Of a stretch of 64,000 nt of DNA, positions 1 through 8,223 are shown piece after piece (position 1 is the stretch's first letter; the number at the start of each line of letters is the position of its first letter). Source of the DNA: Lachnospiraceae bacterium KH1T2 (GTDB lineage Bacteria; Bacillota; Clostridia; Lachnospirales; Lachnospiraceae); NCBI GenBank assembly GCA_900114405.1, contig FOSY01000008.1, positions 1 to 64,000 of the forward strand, written 5' to 3'. The notes beneath the pieces were generated by a model. It saw only the letters and a list, made by a program, of their open reading frames with translations. It was not told the origin of the DNA and searched no databases. The position numbers and the translations under genes were made by a program.

Positions 1-2
1 AG

Positions 3-75
3 AGCGATAGACGGGATTCGAACCCGCGGTCTCCACCTTGGCAAGGTGGCGCTTTACCAGCTAAGCTACTATCGC
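3..75 (-). tRNA. tRNA-Gly (anticodon GCC)
   Basis: Read on the minus strand this folds as a complete cloverleaf: a 7-bp acceptor stem GCGATAG/CTATCGC, an anticodon stem CCACC/GGTGG around the loop TTGCCAA with anticodon GCC, and a T-arm containing GGTTCGAATCC. The discriminator base is U, as is usual for bacterial tRNA-Gly. CCA is not encoded (the bases after the discriminator are CT), so it must be added by CCA transferase. A promoter lies about 60 nt upstream. Confidence 0.96.
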
Positions 76-130
76 ATTCGGTACATTCAATTTTCTTTGT
101 CTGACTTGATGTCTGTCAGACGCAAGTAAT

Positions 131-159
131 AATTTACTCCTTTTGTACCTATTTGTCAA
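131..159 (-). promoter_or_regulatory. sigma-A promoter of tRNA-Gly
   Basis: On the minus strand TTGACA (159-154) is followed by a 17-nt spacer and TAAATT (136-131). A hairpin GTCTGAC/GTCAGAC (121-99) lies in the tRNA leader. The promoter shows that the tRNA need not be read through from pncB. Confidence 0.7.
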
Positions 160-198
160 CAATATTTTTATATTTTTTTCAATTTTTTTATTTTAATT

Positions 199-232
199 CA
201 GCAACAGGCTCCTCAAAGGAGCCTGAATGCTG
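199..232. terminator. hairpin downstream of pncB, possible terminator
   Basis: A long stem (cagca plus aggctcct pairing with aggagcct plus tgctg) sits 16 nt past the pncB stop codon. The T-run (233-237) follows on the plus strand; in the pncB direction the flanking bases are A-rich rather than a U-tract. It may act as an mRNA 3' stabiliser or weak terminator of pncB. Confidence 0.4.
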
Positions 233-247
233 TTTTTAAGAGACTTT

Positions 248-1714
248 TCAGTCCTTTTCAAACTTTCTCTGAATATGATCGAGCATTGACATCTTAAGCT
301 CATACATAGCCGGTGACATATCAACATAATGCTGATGAGGATTCTCAAATCTCTGCTCCTCCGGCCATATTTCATTTTCAAGCTGTTTTTTTACATATCC
401 CGCAATTTCTTTCGCAGTCGGAAGTTCTTCTACAAGCTTGCCATTCTTTATAACTGCTCTCTGCAGCTCGACAGCCGTACAATCCTTAAATTCAAGCTGT
501 TTCCATGGTTTGATAGGATCGATATATCTATAAGGCTTTGAAAGATCTACTTCCTCATCTGCCTTAGTAATGAGGTCCGCAATAGCGATACCATCACTGT
601 TGTAAATTCTATAAACTCTCTTAAATCCCGGATTTGTAATCTTCTCAACATTTTCAGAGATTTTGATCCTCGGCACATAAGAGCCATTCTCTTCTACAGC
701 AGAGAGCTTATAAACACCGCCCATCACAGGATTTGAAGATGATGTTATAAGTCTTTCACCTACACCAAATGAATCAATAGCCGCTCCCTGAGTAATAAGA
801 GAAGAAATCGTATACTCATCAAGGCTGTTTGACGCAACGATAATACAATCATTAAGTCCTGCATCATCGAGCATTTTTCTTGCTTTTTTTGAAAGATATG
901 CAAGGTCTCCAGAGTCAAGCCTGATACCCTTAAGGCGCTTGCCCATCGGCTCAAGTATTTCCTTTGCCACACGTATTGCATTAGGAACGCCTGACTTAAG
1001 AACATCATAAGTATCTACAAGAAGTACTGTTGCATCCGGATATGTTTTAGCATACTGAGCAAAAGCTGTGAATTCATCGTTATAATATTCAACCCAGCTG
1101 TGCGCCATTGTGCCGCTCACAGGGATGTCAAAAAGCTGCCCTGCAAGAACTGTAGCAGTTCCAACTGCACCGCCTATAACGGCGGCTCTGGCACCGTATA
1201 CAGCAGCATCAGCATTATGCGCTCTTCTTGCGCCGAAATCAGATACAGCTCTGCCTTGTGCTGACTTAACGATCCTCTGTGTCTTACTTGCGATCAGTGA
1301 TTCATGATTAAACATGAGAAGTATCGCTGTTTCAACTATCTGAGCCTCTACTATAGGTGCTTCTATAGTTATGATAGGCTCACCCGGATACATGATCGTT
1401 CCTTCCGGAAATGAGTAAACATTTCCATGAAAACGGAAATTTTCAAGATATTTAAGAAATTCATCACTAAAGAGATTCAAATTTCTAAAATATTCAATAT
1501 CTTCCTTCGAGAAATGAAGATCTTCAATATAATCAACAATCTCATTTAATCCGGCAAAGATGGCGAAGCCTGCCCCATCAGGATTTTTGCGATAAAATAC
1601 ATCGAAAACAACCTTTGTGGACTGGTCTTCATGCTGGAAATATCCATTAGCCATGGTCATTTCGTACAAGTCCATCACCATAGTCAGGTTTCGTGCATCA
1701 AACTGCTTATTCAT
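248..1714 (-). CDS. pncB: nicotinate phosphoribosyltransferase
   Basis: This 488-residue protein matches the nicotinate phosphoribosyltransferase family, which joins nicotinate to PRPP with ATP hydrolysis to give nicotinate mononucleotide for NAD salvage (Preiss-Handler pathway, cytoplasm). Recognisable stretches are the N-terminal DLYEMTMANGYF, the central DFGARRAH, the HSWVEYY segment with the His of the active region, and the phosphate-binding IRLDSGDL. The length fits the Gram-positive form. The start is an ATG preceded by GAGGA. An extended -10 promoter lies 50-60 nt upstream, and the gene appears monocistronic, followed by a hairpin and then tRNA-Gly. Family assignment is secure; PncB/YueK-type symbol use varies by annotator. 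Confidence 0.95.
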   Translation of the reverse strand: MNKQFDARNLTMVMDLYEMTMANGYFQHEDQSTKVVFDVFYRKNPDGAGFAIFAGLNEIVDYIEDLHFSKEDIEYFRNLNLFSDEFLKYLENFRFHGNVYSFPEGTIMYPGEPIITIEAPIVEAQIVETAILLMFNHESLIASKTQRIVKSAQGRAVSDFGARRAHNADAAVYGARAAVIGGAVGTATVLAGQLFDIPVSGTMAHSWVEYYNDEFTAFAQYAKTYPDATVLLVDTYDVLKSGVPNAIRVAKEILEPMGKRLKGIRLDSGDLAYLSKKARKMLDDAGLNDCIIVASNSLDEYTISSLITQGAAIDSFGVGERLITSSSNPVMGGVYKLSAVEENGSYVPRIKISENVEKITNPGFKRVYRIYNSDGIAIADLITKADEEVDLSKPYRYIDPIKPWKQLEFKDCTAVELQRAVIKNGKLVEELPTAKEIAGYVKKQLENEIWPEEQRFENPHQHYVDMSPAMYELKMSMLDHIQRKFEKD

Positions 1715-1765
1715 ATAATAATCCTCGTTTTTTCTTTATTTAAATCAAAACCATGATTAAAGTCG

Positions 1766-1774
1766 ATTATAACA
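1766..1774 (-). promoter_or_regulatory. extended -10 promoter of pncB
   Basis: TATAAT (1771-1766 on the minus strand) is preceded by TG at the extended -10 position. No good -35 hexamer is visible. It lies about 55 nt before the pncB start, downstream of the terminator at 1847-1893, so pncB does not depend on the upstream transcript. Confidence 0.6.
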
Positions 1775-1846
1775 AAAATACAGGATAATGCACGAAAAAG
1801 TTTCGTTTTAAATCAAAAAGTCCGCCGTTATGCAGATTTCCGCGCA

Positions 1847-1893
1847 CAAAAAAAGAGGAAACATCGAATTAATCACTTTCGACATTTCCTCTT
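1847..1893 (-). terminator. Rho-independent terminator of the 1848-2272 transcript
   Basis: On the minus strand a 9-bp stem AAGAGGAAA/TTTCCTCTT continues, after a 2x2 internal loop, into TCGAA/TTCGA and is followed directly by seven T residues. It points away from the promoter at 2279-2307 and ends a transcript that contains no intact long gene. Confidence 0.85.
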
Positions 1894-1904
1894 AATTCAC
1901 TGAA

Positions 1905-2124
1905 TCATCTAAACATCCCATTGGACTGTACCTTCAACTTTCTGCTCCGGTATCTGACCTTTTTTCTGTCGGGCACTTCGTCATATATAATGACCTCATC
2001 TTTTGTATATATACGGCCCCGTCCTTGATACCTCTGCGTTTTCTACTGAATCAATACGGTTATTAAGTTTTGTGATAAGCACGTCTTTTATTACCGGTTC
2101 TATAAAAGATGTAGGCTTGTAGAT
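1905..2124 (-). pseudogene. possible frameshifted remnant of a small protein gene
   Basis: Two consecutive open stretches look coding although neither has a start. The first (2124-1996) reads IYKPTSFIEPVIKDVLITKL followed by NNRIDSVENAE. The second (2042-1905) reads RIYTKDEVIIYDEVPDRKK and a basic tail. They would join with a single-base shift near 2030. No family was recognised. A sequencing error, a decayed gene, or chance in a structured RNA are alternatives. Confidence 0.3.
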
Positions 2125-2155
2125 TTAATTTTCCGGTGGTCCGTACCTCCAATCC

Positions 2156-2188
2156 TCATGTAATCCGAATCGTTACTCTTTTCTTCAT
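2156..2188 (-). CDS. possible 10-residue leader peptide
   Basis: An ATG preceded by GGAGG at nine-base spacing opens a short frame reading MKKRVTIRIT. Its TGA overlaps an ATG (ATGA, 2159-2156) that opens a 19-codon frame ending at 2100. The strong Shine-Dalgarno sequence and the coupled start are suggestive, but the frames are very short and nothing is known about them. Confidence 0.25.
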   Translation of the reverse strand: MKKRVTIRIT

Positions 2189-2278
2189 AACCGAGAACCT
2201 CCGGTCTCCAACTTGTTACTTACTTCTTTTTCTTACTTTTTCTTTTTTCTTTTTATCTCCTCTTCTCTTGTTGAGATA

Positions 2279-2307
2279 ATCATACATCACTATTACTATT
2301 TTGTCAA
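2279..2307 (-). promoter_or_regulatory. near-consensus sigma-A promoter
   Basis: On the minus strand TTGACA (2307-2302), a 17-nt spacer and TATGAT (2284-2279). It is one of the best promoters in the window, yet it drives no intact gene. Expected transcription start is about 2272. Confidence 0.8.
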
Positions 2308-2418
2308 CACAATTTTGAATATTTTTCGTAATTGTATAAACAGATTGTCAATCCTTTACCGTACCTTCAAAATATGTTAAAATACACGAGCATTTAAAGA
2401 AAGTAAGGACTTAAATTT

Positions 2419-3294
2419 ATGAGTAATATTGCAATTATAACCGATACCAGCAGCGGTATCACCATCGAAGAGGGCAAAGAGCACGGATTCTTTGTTATCC
2501 CTATGCCCATTACTATAGATAATAAAGAATTTCACGACAACGTTGATATAACATTCGATGAATTCTACAAAGCACAAGCTGCAGGATCAGATATACACAC
2601 TTCTACACCGACAGCAGGAACCGTTATCGATCTTTGGAATGAGTGCCTTAAAACCTATGATGAAGTTGTTTACATACCACTTTCAAGCGGGCTTTCAAGC
2701 TCCTGTGCCACAGCCTCACTGCTTGCAGAAGACTATGACGGAAAAGTTCAGGTAGTTAATAACCAAAGAATCTCTGTCACACAGCGCCAGTCCGTATATG
2801 ATGCTCTTTCACTTGCTAAAAATGGCAAAACTGCTTCTGAGATAAAGCAGATTCTCGAAGACGAGAAATTCAATTCAAGTATCTACATCATGCTTGATAC
2901 ACTTGAATACCTCAAAAAAGGAGGACGAATCACTCCTGCTGCTGCAGCTTTTGCCAAAATCCTTAATCTTAAGCCTGTTCTTCAGATTCACGGCGAGAAG
3001 CTCGATGCATTTTCAAAGAGCCGCGGCATTAAACACGCCAAAAAAGTCATGCTCAACGCAATAAAAGACGATGTAGAGAATCGCTTTGGAGGATATGATC
3101 CTACTAACCCTAATATATGGTTTGCGATCGCTCACACACAAAATCAGGAAGCTGCTGAGGAATTCAAGCAGGACATACTTGCTATGTTCCCAAATGCACA
3201 TGTGCACATTGATCCGCTTCCTCTTGTTATAGCTGTACACATCGGTCCAGGTTCACTTGCTATCGCATGTTCAAAAGCTATTCCGGAAGCATAA
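2419..3294 (+). CDS. DegV/FakB family fatty-acid-binding protein
   Basis: This 291-residue protein has the DegV fold signature: an N-terminal IAIITDTSSGI strand-loop, the TSTPTAG segment, the SSGLSSS loop that in FakB proteins contacts the fatty-acid carboxylate, and a C-terminal HIGPGSLAI. In Firmicutes, FakB partners bind a fatty acid and present it to the kinase FakA to make acyl-phosphate for phospholipid synthesis. No fakA is present here. The start has AAGGA 11 bases upstream. It stands alone between the unit at 1848-2272 and a shared terminator. A second DegV paralogue is encoded at 23867-24721; which fatty acid each binds cannot be predicted. Confidence 0.9.
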   Translation: MSNIAIITDTSSGITIEEGKEHGFFVIPMPITIDNKEFHDNVDITFDEFYKAQAAGSDIHTSTPTAGTVIDLWNECLKTYDEVVYIPLSSGLSSSCATASLLAEDYDGKVQVVNNQRISVTQRQSVYDALSLAKNGKTASEIKQILEDEKFNSSIYIMLDTLEYLKKGGRITPAAAAFAKILNLKPVLQIHGEKLDAFSKSRGIKHAKKVMLNAIKDDVENRFGGYDPTNPNIWFAIAHTQNQEAAEEFKQDILAMFPNAHVHIDPLPLVIAVHIGPGSLAIACSKAIPEA

Positions 3295-3310
3295 TAATCC
3301 CAACAAACAA

Positions 3311-3338
3311 AATGGAAAGGCATTAACGCCTTTCCATT
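3311..3338. terminator. bidirectional terminator between degV and the SGNH gene
   Basis: An 11-bp perfect stem AATGGAAAGGC/GCCTTTCCATT with a 6-nt loop lies between convergent genes. In the minus direction it is followed by a T-rich stretch (TTTTGTTTGTT), and in the plus direction by TAATTTATTTT. Confidence 0.85.
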
Positions 3339-3341
3339 AAT

Positions 3342-4361
3342 TTATTTTACCGCTATCGCATGTGACTTTAGGTAGTCAACCCAAGGCTGCATGTAATCTG
3401 CTTTTATATGCACGCCATCTGACGTACACTCCTCCGGAAGATAGCCTTCTTCGTCATTGTATACTGAGTTCAGGTCAAGATAAACAACTCTTTCATCTTC
3501 AGCTACCTGCTTGATTCCCGCATTACGCTTATCTACATTTTCGTTGCTGAATTTCGGTGCTTCCTGAGCTTTTTTCTTAGTAACATGAAGTACGCTCTCA
3601 ACATATATAACAGCTTCAGGCTGATAATACTTTATCATATCTATCAGCTGATAATAACATTGCTGAAACTTCTCTTCATTCGCCCATCCCATCTCATTAA
3701 TACCGAACATGATATATATCTTTTTATACTTTCCGGCATTTTGCTCCATTTCCTGAAGCAGCGTGAGCTTTCCTGTAGGCGAGTCAAAAACCGGCTTGGT
3801 AAATACAGTATAGATCGCATATGCTTTAACAGCATAGAGATCAACATTTTTTAAGCCTGAATACATTCCAAAGCCCTGCATTCTCGAATCTCCGATAAAT
3901 GCTGTATCTCCGGATTCAAAGTACTCATTTCCAACATTCGTAAAAGTTCCATAATCAATCGCGCTTGCATTGTCAGTCTCACTATTTACGAATCCCTCAG
4001 GGTTATTCTTATATTCTTCATCAGATGCAACATCCTTTGCCACAACAAGCGGCTCTTCAGTCTCCGTTTCCTTTACCTCGACTATCTCATCTGCATCTTC
4101 TGTTTTATTCTCACTTGTCGTCGGCGGCTTCCAGATAGGTATCTCATCATCGGCAGGAAATTCTTCCTCATCTGAAATACCAAGTGCACTGCTTATATCA
4201 CTTTTTATAACATGCACCGCAGCAGCAGCTTCGATCATCGAGCTGTCATCTGCACCAAGTTTTTCACTGCCTCCAACAACATCATATTTCAGCAGCAGAC
4301 CATATAACGATACTGCTGCAACACTTATTATTATAATTATAAAAAAAGGACATTTTCTCAC
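3342..4361 (-). CDS. membrane-anchored SGNH/GDSL-family protein, partner of the MBOAT acyltransferase
   Basis: The start chosen is a GTG at 4361 preceded by AGAGGTG, which leaves 13 nt after the upstream MBOAT stop; an ATG at 4418 would overlap that gene. The 339-residue product has one N-terminal transmembrane segment (about residues 4-22), a long acidic low-complexity extracytoplasmic linker, then an SGNH hydrolase-like domain: block I GDS at about 157-159, a degenerate block III GINEMG, and SDGVH near the C-terminus (Asp 315, His 318). In AlgJ/AlgX, DltD or PatB-type systems such a protein transfers or removes acyl groups delivered by the MBOAT enzyme. It is probably involved in acetylating an extracellular glycan; the substrate is unknown. 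Confidence 0.82.
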   Translation of the reverse strand: MRKCPFFIIIIISVAAVSLYGLLLKYDVVGGSEKLGADDSSMIEAAAAVHVIKSDISSALGISDEEEFPADDEIPIWKPPTTSENKTEDADEIVEVKETETEEPLVVAKDVASDEEYKNNPEGFVNSETDNASAIDYGTFTNVGNEYFESGDTAFIGDSRMQGFGMYSGLKNVDLYAVKAYAIYTVFTKPVFDSPTGKLTLLQEMEQNAGKYKKIYIMFGINEMGWANEEKFQQCYYQLIDMIKYYQPEAVIYVESVLHVTKKKAQEAPKFSNENVDKRNAGIKQVAEDERVVYLDLNSVYNDEEGYLPEECTSDGVHIKADYMQPWVDYLKSHAIAVK

Positions 4362-4374
4362 TGCAGCACCTCTG

Positions 4375-5748
4375 TCAAAATCTGAAATAGAGGAACGGAT
4401 TATATACCGAATCCACAAGGAACGAAACCGAAAGCCAAAATACTACAATCAAGAATATAAGCACAGGTACTCGATTCTTATGAGTTAAATAGTACTTTGT
4501 AAATACCGGTGTGGCAAAGACAATAGACGGAATCAGTATGAACCAATAAGTCTGAATGTACTCGATATAATCGTTTCCGGAATGCCACGTAAACATTCTG
4601 CCCAAATATTCAAACGCCTTTGTAAGAGATTCTGCTGCAAAAAGCACCCAGCCGCTCATTACGACTACAAGCGTATAAATCCTCGAAAGAACTTTTGATC
4701 TATCAAGAATCTTTTTGAAAAATAATCTTTCAATCGAAAGTATCACAAAGTAATACATTCCCCAAAAGATAAAATTCCAATCAGCACCATGCCAAAAACC
4801 TGTTATCGTCCACACTATGAACATATTCAGATATGTCCTGAGCGTGCCCTTGCGGTTTCCTCCAAGCGGTATATATATGTATTCTCTGAACCAGCTTGTA
4901 AGTGTGATATGCCAGCGCTTCCAGAAATCCGTTACAGAACTTGCCACATATGGATAATTAAAGTTGCGCGGAAATTCAAATCCCATCATTTCTCCAAGTC
5001 CAATCGCCATCAGTGAATATCCGCTGAAATCAAAATACAGCTGCAGCGTATATGCAAGTATTCCAAGCCACGCAAAACCTGTAGAAATGTTAGAGTACCC
5101 GGCACTATCCGTAGCATTCCATATATTTCCGAGATTATTCGCAAAGATAACTTTTGCACCTAATCCCAATGTAAACGTCTTAAATCCATTTTCTATATGC
5201 TCAGCTGTGATACTTCGCTTTGCCAAAGCTTTTGAAACGTTGTCATACACGACGATAGGGCCCGCAATAAGCTGAGGAAACATCACAAGATATGTTCCAA
5301 GATTCAGGATCGATCTTTCACACTCGTATTTACCACGATAAGCATCTATAACATATGACATTATCTGGAATGTATAGAAACTTATACCAAGCGGAAGCGA
5401 GATATCCGGAACCGGTATATCCGACAATATGAATGCGTTAATATTTTTTATGATAAATATCGCATACTTAAATATCAATAAAATCCCTACATCATAGAAC
5501 ATCGCCAGTACGAGCATCCCTTTACGTCCCGGCGAACCGCGATCATAAGTACACATAAGCCTTGTCAATGTATAATTAACGACTATGGACAGCAAAACCA
5601 GAATCGTGTAAACAGGCTCACCACTCGCATAAAAAATCAGGCTTCCGATAAATAAAACAAGATTCTTCAGCCTGTATGGTGCAATAAAATATAATAACAA
5701 AAATGCCGGTAAAAACCGGAATAAAAACTCTAATGAACTGAAAACCAT
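4375..5748 (-). CDS. MBOAT family membrane-bound O-acyltransferase
   Basis: A 457-residue polytopic membrane protein with about ten transmembrane segments and the MBOAT core: LYFDFSGYSLMAIGLG, the RWHITLTSWFREYIYIPLGG segment, and the catalytic His in TGFWHGADWN. The family (AlgI, DltB, PatA) moves acyl groups from a cytoplasmic donor across the membrane onto a glycan or teichoic acid. No dltA/dltC or polysaccharide synthesis genes lie nearby, so acetylation of a cell-surface polysaccharide or peptidoglycan is the more likely role. It is cotranscribed with the SGNH gene just downstream. SD is GGGGA before the ATG. Confidence 0.93.
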   Translation of the reverse strand: MVFSSLEFLFRFLPAFLLLYFIAPYRLKNLVLFIGSLIFYASGEPVYTILVLLSIVVNYTLTRLMCTYDRGSPGRKGMLVLAMFYDVGILLIFKYAIFIIKNINAFILSDIPVPDISLPLGISFYTFQIMSYVIDAYRGKYECERSILNLGTYLVMFPQLIAGPIVVYDNVSKALAKRSITAEHIENGFKTFTLGLGAKVIFANNLGNIWNATDSAGYSNISTGFAWLGILAYTLQLYFDFSGYSLMAIGLGEMMGFEFPRNFNYPYVASSVTDFWKRWHITLTSWFREYIYIPLGGNRKGTLRTYLNMFIVWTITGFWHGADWNFIFWGMYYFVILSIERLFFKKILDRSKVLSRIYTLVVVMSGWVLFAAESLTKAFEYLGRMFTWHSGNDYIEYIQTYWFILIPSIVFATPVFTKYYLTHKNRVPVLIFLIVVFWLSVSFLVDSVYNPFLYFRF

Positions 5749-6005
5749 ACTTCCCCTTCACTAATACAACTGTTTTTATAGTAAACGTCATAAGCATTTG
5801 CCTATTGCCGTTTGCTGCACCAGTGTATTGAAAACTAATGTCCTATCTTAAAAGTGCCAGCATAAGGCTCATTCAAGCTATGGCATAAGTTTAATTATGA
5901 ATGTATCAATACAATAGTTTAAAACAGCAATACTATATCAACTTAAACTGTAAAGAAGTATAGCACACGGAAAAAAATTTTTATACTTAATTTAGTAAAA
6001 ATTTA
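5749..6005 (-). other. upstream region of the MBOAT gene with a possible extended -10 promoter
   Basis: This 250-nt AT-rich spacer contains no plausible gene on either strand. On the minus strand TGC-TATACT (-10 at 5963-5958) could be an extended -10 promoter giving a leader of about 200 nt; no good -35 is visible. Nothing else was recognised. Confidence 0.35.
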
Positions 6006-6041
6006 GAAATCTCTGCTTCGACAGATCAAAGCAGAGATTTC
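6006..6041. terminator. terminator of glyA
   Basis: A 13-bp perfect stem GAAATCTCTGCTT/AAGCAGAGATTTC with a 10-nt loop lies just past the glyA stop. It is followed by TAAATTTTTAC on the minus strand and by TTTTTCTT on the plus strand. Confidence 0.85.
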
Positions 6042-6047
6042 TTTTTC

Positions 6048-7286
6048 TTAAATAAGCGGATATTTATCTGTAAGTTCTTTCACTATATTTCTAGCTTCAG
6101 GCACTTTTGCCGCGCCTCCAAAAACTACCAACGAGATTGCTTCAGCTATGCGATCACAATCTTCTGTATTAAATCCACGAGTCGTAACTGCCGGTGTTCC
6201 AAGTCTGATACCTGATGTTACAAATGGCTTCTGCGGATCATTTGGAATAGTATTTTTATTTGCAGTAATATGTGCCTCATCCAAAAGCGCTTCTATCTCT
6301 TTTCCTGTAAGTCCCTGTGGCTCAAGGTTAAGAAGCATGAGATGATTATCAGTACCACCTGAAACTATTGAAAGTCCTCTCTTAATGAGACCATTTGCAA
6401 GCGCCTGTGCATTATCAACTATATTTTTCGCATATTCCTTAAACTCAGGCTGCAGATCTTCCTTAAAGCATACTGCTTTCGCAGCTATAACATGCATGAG
6501 CGGTCCACCCTGAATTCCAGGGAAAACTGCTTTATTAAACTTAAATTTATCAGCTGCATCCTGATTTGCAAGGATAAGTCCTCCTCTTGGTCCACGAAGA
6601 GTCTTATGTGTAGTAGTTGTAACCACATCTGCAATTCCGATAGGTGAAGGATGATATCCCGTGGCTACAAGACCAGCAATATGCGCCATATCTACCATAA
6701 GATATGCTCCGACTTCATCTGCTATCTCACGGAATTTCTTGAAATCAATGGTTCTTGCATACGCAGATGCACCAGCCACAATAAGCTTTGGCTTGCACTT
6801 CTTCGCAATCTCAAGCACTTCATCATAGTCGATGAAGCCATCCTTATTTACACCATATGGCACACAATTAAAATATGAGCCGGAGAAGTTTACCGGAGAA
6901 CCATGAGAAAGATGTCCACCCTGATCAAGGTTCATTCCCATGAACGTATCGCCTGGCTGCATCATTGAAAAGAATACTGCCATATTTGCCTGAGCACCTG
7001 AATGCGGCTGAACATTGGCATATTCACATCCAAAAAGTTTCTTTGCACGTTCTCTCGCAAGGTCTTCAACTACATCAACGCACTGACATCCGCCATAATA
7101 TCTGTGGCCCGGATATCCTTCGGCATATTTGTTTGTTAACGGACTTCCCATAGCTGCCATTACAGCTTTACTTACCCAGTTCTCTGATGCAATAAGCTCG
7201 ATATGACTATTCTGCCTTTCCTGCTCCTTAACGATCGCATCTGCGATTTCAGGATCTACGGTTCTAAGTTCATCCAGTGAATACAT
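6048..7286 (-). CDS. glyA: serine hydroxymethyltransferase
   Basis: A 412-residue PLP enzyme interconverting serine plus tetrahydrofolate with glycine plus 5,10-methylene-tetrahydrofolate, the main source of one-carbon units. The start at 7286 ([18 protein letters not shown]) has AAGGAGGAAGGGA immediately before it; an upstream in-frame start would add 13 unlikely residues. Family blocks are visible: [28 protein letters not shown], and the PLP-lysine motif [16 protein letters not shown] with Lys228. Single gene with its own promoter and terminator. Confidence 0.97.
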   Translation of the reverse strand: MYSLDELRTVDPEIADAIVKEQERQNSHIELIASENWVSKAVMAAMGSPLTNKYAEGYPGHRYYGGCQCVDVVEDLARERAKKLFGCEYANVQPHSGAQANMAVFFSMMQPGDTFMGMNLDQGGHLSHGSPVNFSGSYFNCVPYGVNKDGFIDYDEVLEIAKKCKPKLIVAGASAYARTIDFKKFREIADEVGAYLMVDMAHIAGLVATGYHPSPIGIADVVTTTTHKTLRGPRGGLILANQDAADKFKFNKAVFPGIQGGPLMHVIAAKAVCFKEDLQPEFKEYAKNIVDNAQALANGLIKRGLSIVSGGTDNHLMLLNLEPQGLTGKEIEALLDEAHITANKNTIPNDPQKPFVTSGIRLGTPAVTTRGFNTEDCDRIAEAISLVVFGGAAKVPEARNIVKELTDKYPLI

Positions 7287-7345
7287 TCCCTTCCTCCTTA
7301 AATCATATGTTTGCAGCACTTTCACACATTAAAGTGTTACAACGT

Positions 7346-7374
7346 ATTATAGCATAGGCATTCGTTTTTGTTAA
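7346..7374 (-). promoter_or_regulatory. sigma-A promoter of glyA
   Basis: On the minus strand TTAACA (7374-7369), 17-nt spacer, and TATAAT (7351-7346) with TG at the extended position. A short dyad CACTTT/AAAGTG follows in the leader (about 7340-7320). Confidence 0.8.
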
Positions 7375-7470
7375 CTGTTATATTACTTATTTATTTTTAA
7401 GATTTGAATTGTTGAAGACATATATTTGATATGCTAAAATTAGTCTGTTATAAATCTGAGAGGTGTATAT

Positions 7471-8163
7471 ATGAGATCTTTTTTCAGACGCTATTCTCAT
7501 GCATGGATCATGATCGGCTACATGATGATATACATTCCGTGGTTCATTTTTCTCGAACACACAGTAGTCCGTAATTACCATATCATTCATATGGCTGTAG
7601 ACGACATCATTCCATTTAATGAGCTGTTCATCGTACCTTATACAATGTGGTTCTTTTACATAGCAGCCACCGTGATATATTTTATCTTTACAAACAAGCG
7701 TGAATACATGAAACTCTCCACATTTCTTATTGTAGGGATGACATTGTTTCTTATCATCTCAACACTTTATCCTAACGGAGACACACTTCGTCCTACAGTA
7801 TTCGCACGCGATAATGTATTCACCAGAATGGTAATTCATTTGTACCATTCCGACACAAGTACAAATATTTTCCCAAGCATTCATGTGTATAACTCGCTTG
7901 GCGCAGCTTTCGCCATTATGAATTCCGAAAAGCTTTCTAAAAAGCCATGGATTCAATGGGGAGCTATCATACTTACAATTTTGATAATTCTTTCGACTAT
8001 GTTCTTAAAGCAGCATTCTGCTTTCGATGTGATCACTGCATTTGTATTGGCAACAGTCATGTATTTTATATGCTACGTGATCGACTTTGATGCGCTCAAA
8101 GCTCGTTCTCGTGCCAATACAATGCTTCGCTCCAGTATTTTGACACGTTCTAAATTAAACTAA
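7471..8163 (+). CDS. PAP2-superfamily membrane phosphatase/phosphotransferase
   Basis: A 230-residue integral membrane protein with about six transmembrane helices and the later PAP2 motifs: FPSIHVYNS (motif 2, His) and FLKQHSAFDVITA (motif 3, His and Asp). The first motif is represented by a loose LRPTVFARD. PAP2 proteins dephosphorylate lipid phosphates or polyprenyl pyrophosphates, or act as headgroup transferases. The substrate is unknown. SD is AGAGGTG. It stands between divergent glyA and a convergent glycosyltransferase, sharing a terminator with the latter. Confidence 0.85.
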   Translation: MRSFFRRYSHAWIMIGYMMIYIPWFIFLEHTVVRNYHIIHMAVDDIIPFNELFIVPYTMWFFYIAATVIYFIFTNKREYMKLSTFLIVGMTLFLIISTLYPNGDTLRPTVFARDNVFTRMVIHLYHSDTSTNIFPSIHVYNSLGAAFAIMNSEKLSKKPWIQWGAIILTILIILSTMFLKQHSAFDVITAFVLATVMYFICYVIDFDALKARSRANTMLRSSILTRSKLN

Positions 8164-8168
8164 TGTCC

Positions 8169-8222
8169 AAAAAGGCGACCGCCTTAACTGATTCTTATCA
8201 GTCAAAGGCAGCCGCCTTTTTT
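8169..8222. terminator. strong bidirectional terminator
   Basis: A long stem (AAAAAGGCG pairing with CGCCTTTTT, continuing into GCCTT-ACTGA/TCAGT-AAGGC) lies between the convergent PAP2 and glycosyltransferase genes. T-runs follow on both strands. It ends the comEA-to-GT2 operon. Confidence 0.92.
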
Positions 8223-8223
8223 A

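Larger units (their letters stand above)
1848..2272 (-). ncRNA. unidentified ~420-nt transcript (ncRNA, leader-peptide RNA or decayed gene)
   Basis: A near-consensus promoter (TTGACA, 17 nt, TATGAT) and a strong U-tailed terminator bracket about 420 nt on the minus strand, so a discrete RNA is very likely. The 5' part is a purine-rich tract (2269-2216), followed by a hairpin GAGACC/GGTTCTC whose arm carries GGAGG, and an ATG nine bases later. No tmRNA, RNase P, 6S, SRP or T-box hallmark was recognised. The middle and 3' parts show protein-like reading frames interrupted by stops (1996-2124 and 1905-2042). What it does cannot be told from the sequence: a small RNA, a peptide-coding RNA, or the remains of a short gene are all possible. 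It fills the 700-bp gap between pncB and degV. Confidence 0.5.

Noticed and set aside
1848..2272. tmRNA, RNase P RNA, 6S RNA, SRP RNA or T-box leader
   Set aside because: No tmRNA tRNA-like end or tag, no RNase P core motifs, no 6S bubble, no SRP tip motif and no T-box consensus were recognised, and no tRNA-synthetase or biosynthetic gene follows without an intervening terminator.
3970..4488. A 172-codon plus-strand frame opposite the SGNH and MBOAT genes
   Set aside because: Its Ser/Thr-rich low-complexity product mirrors the acidic linker of the SGNH protein on the other strand.
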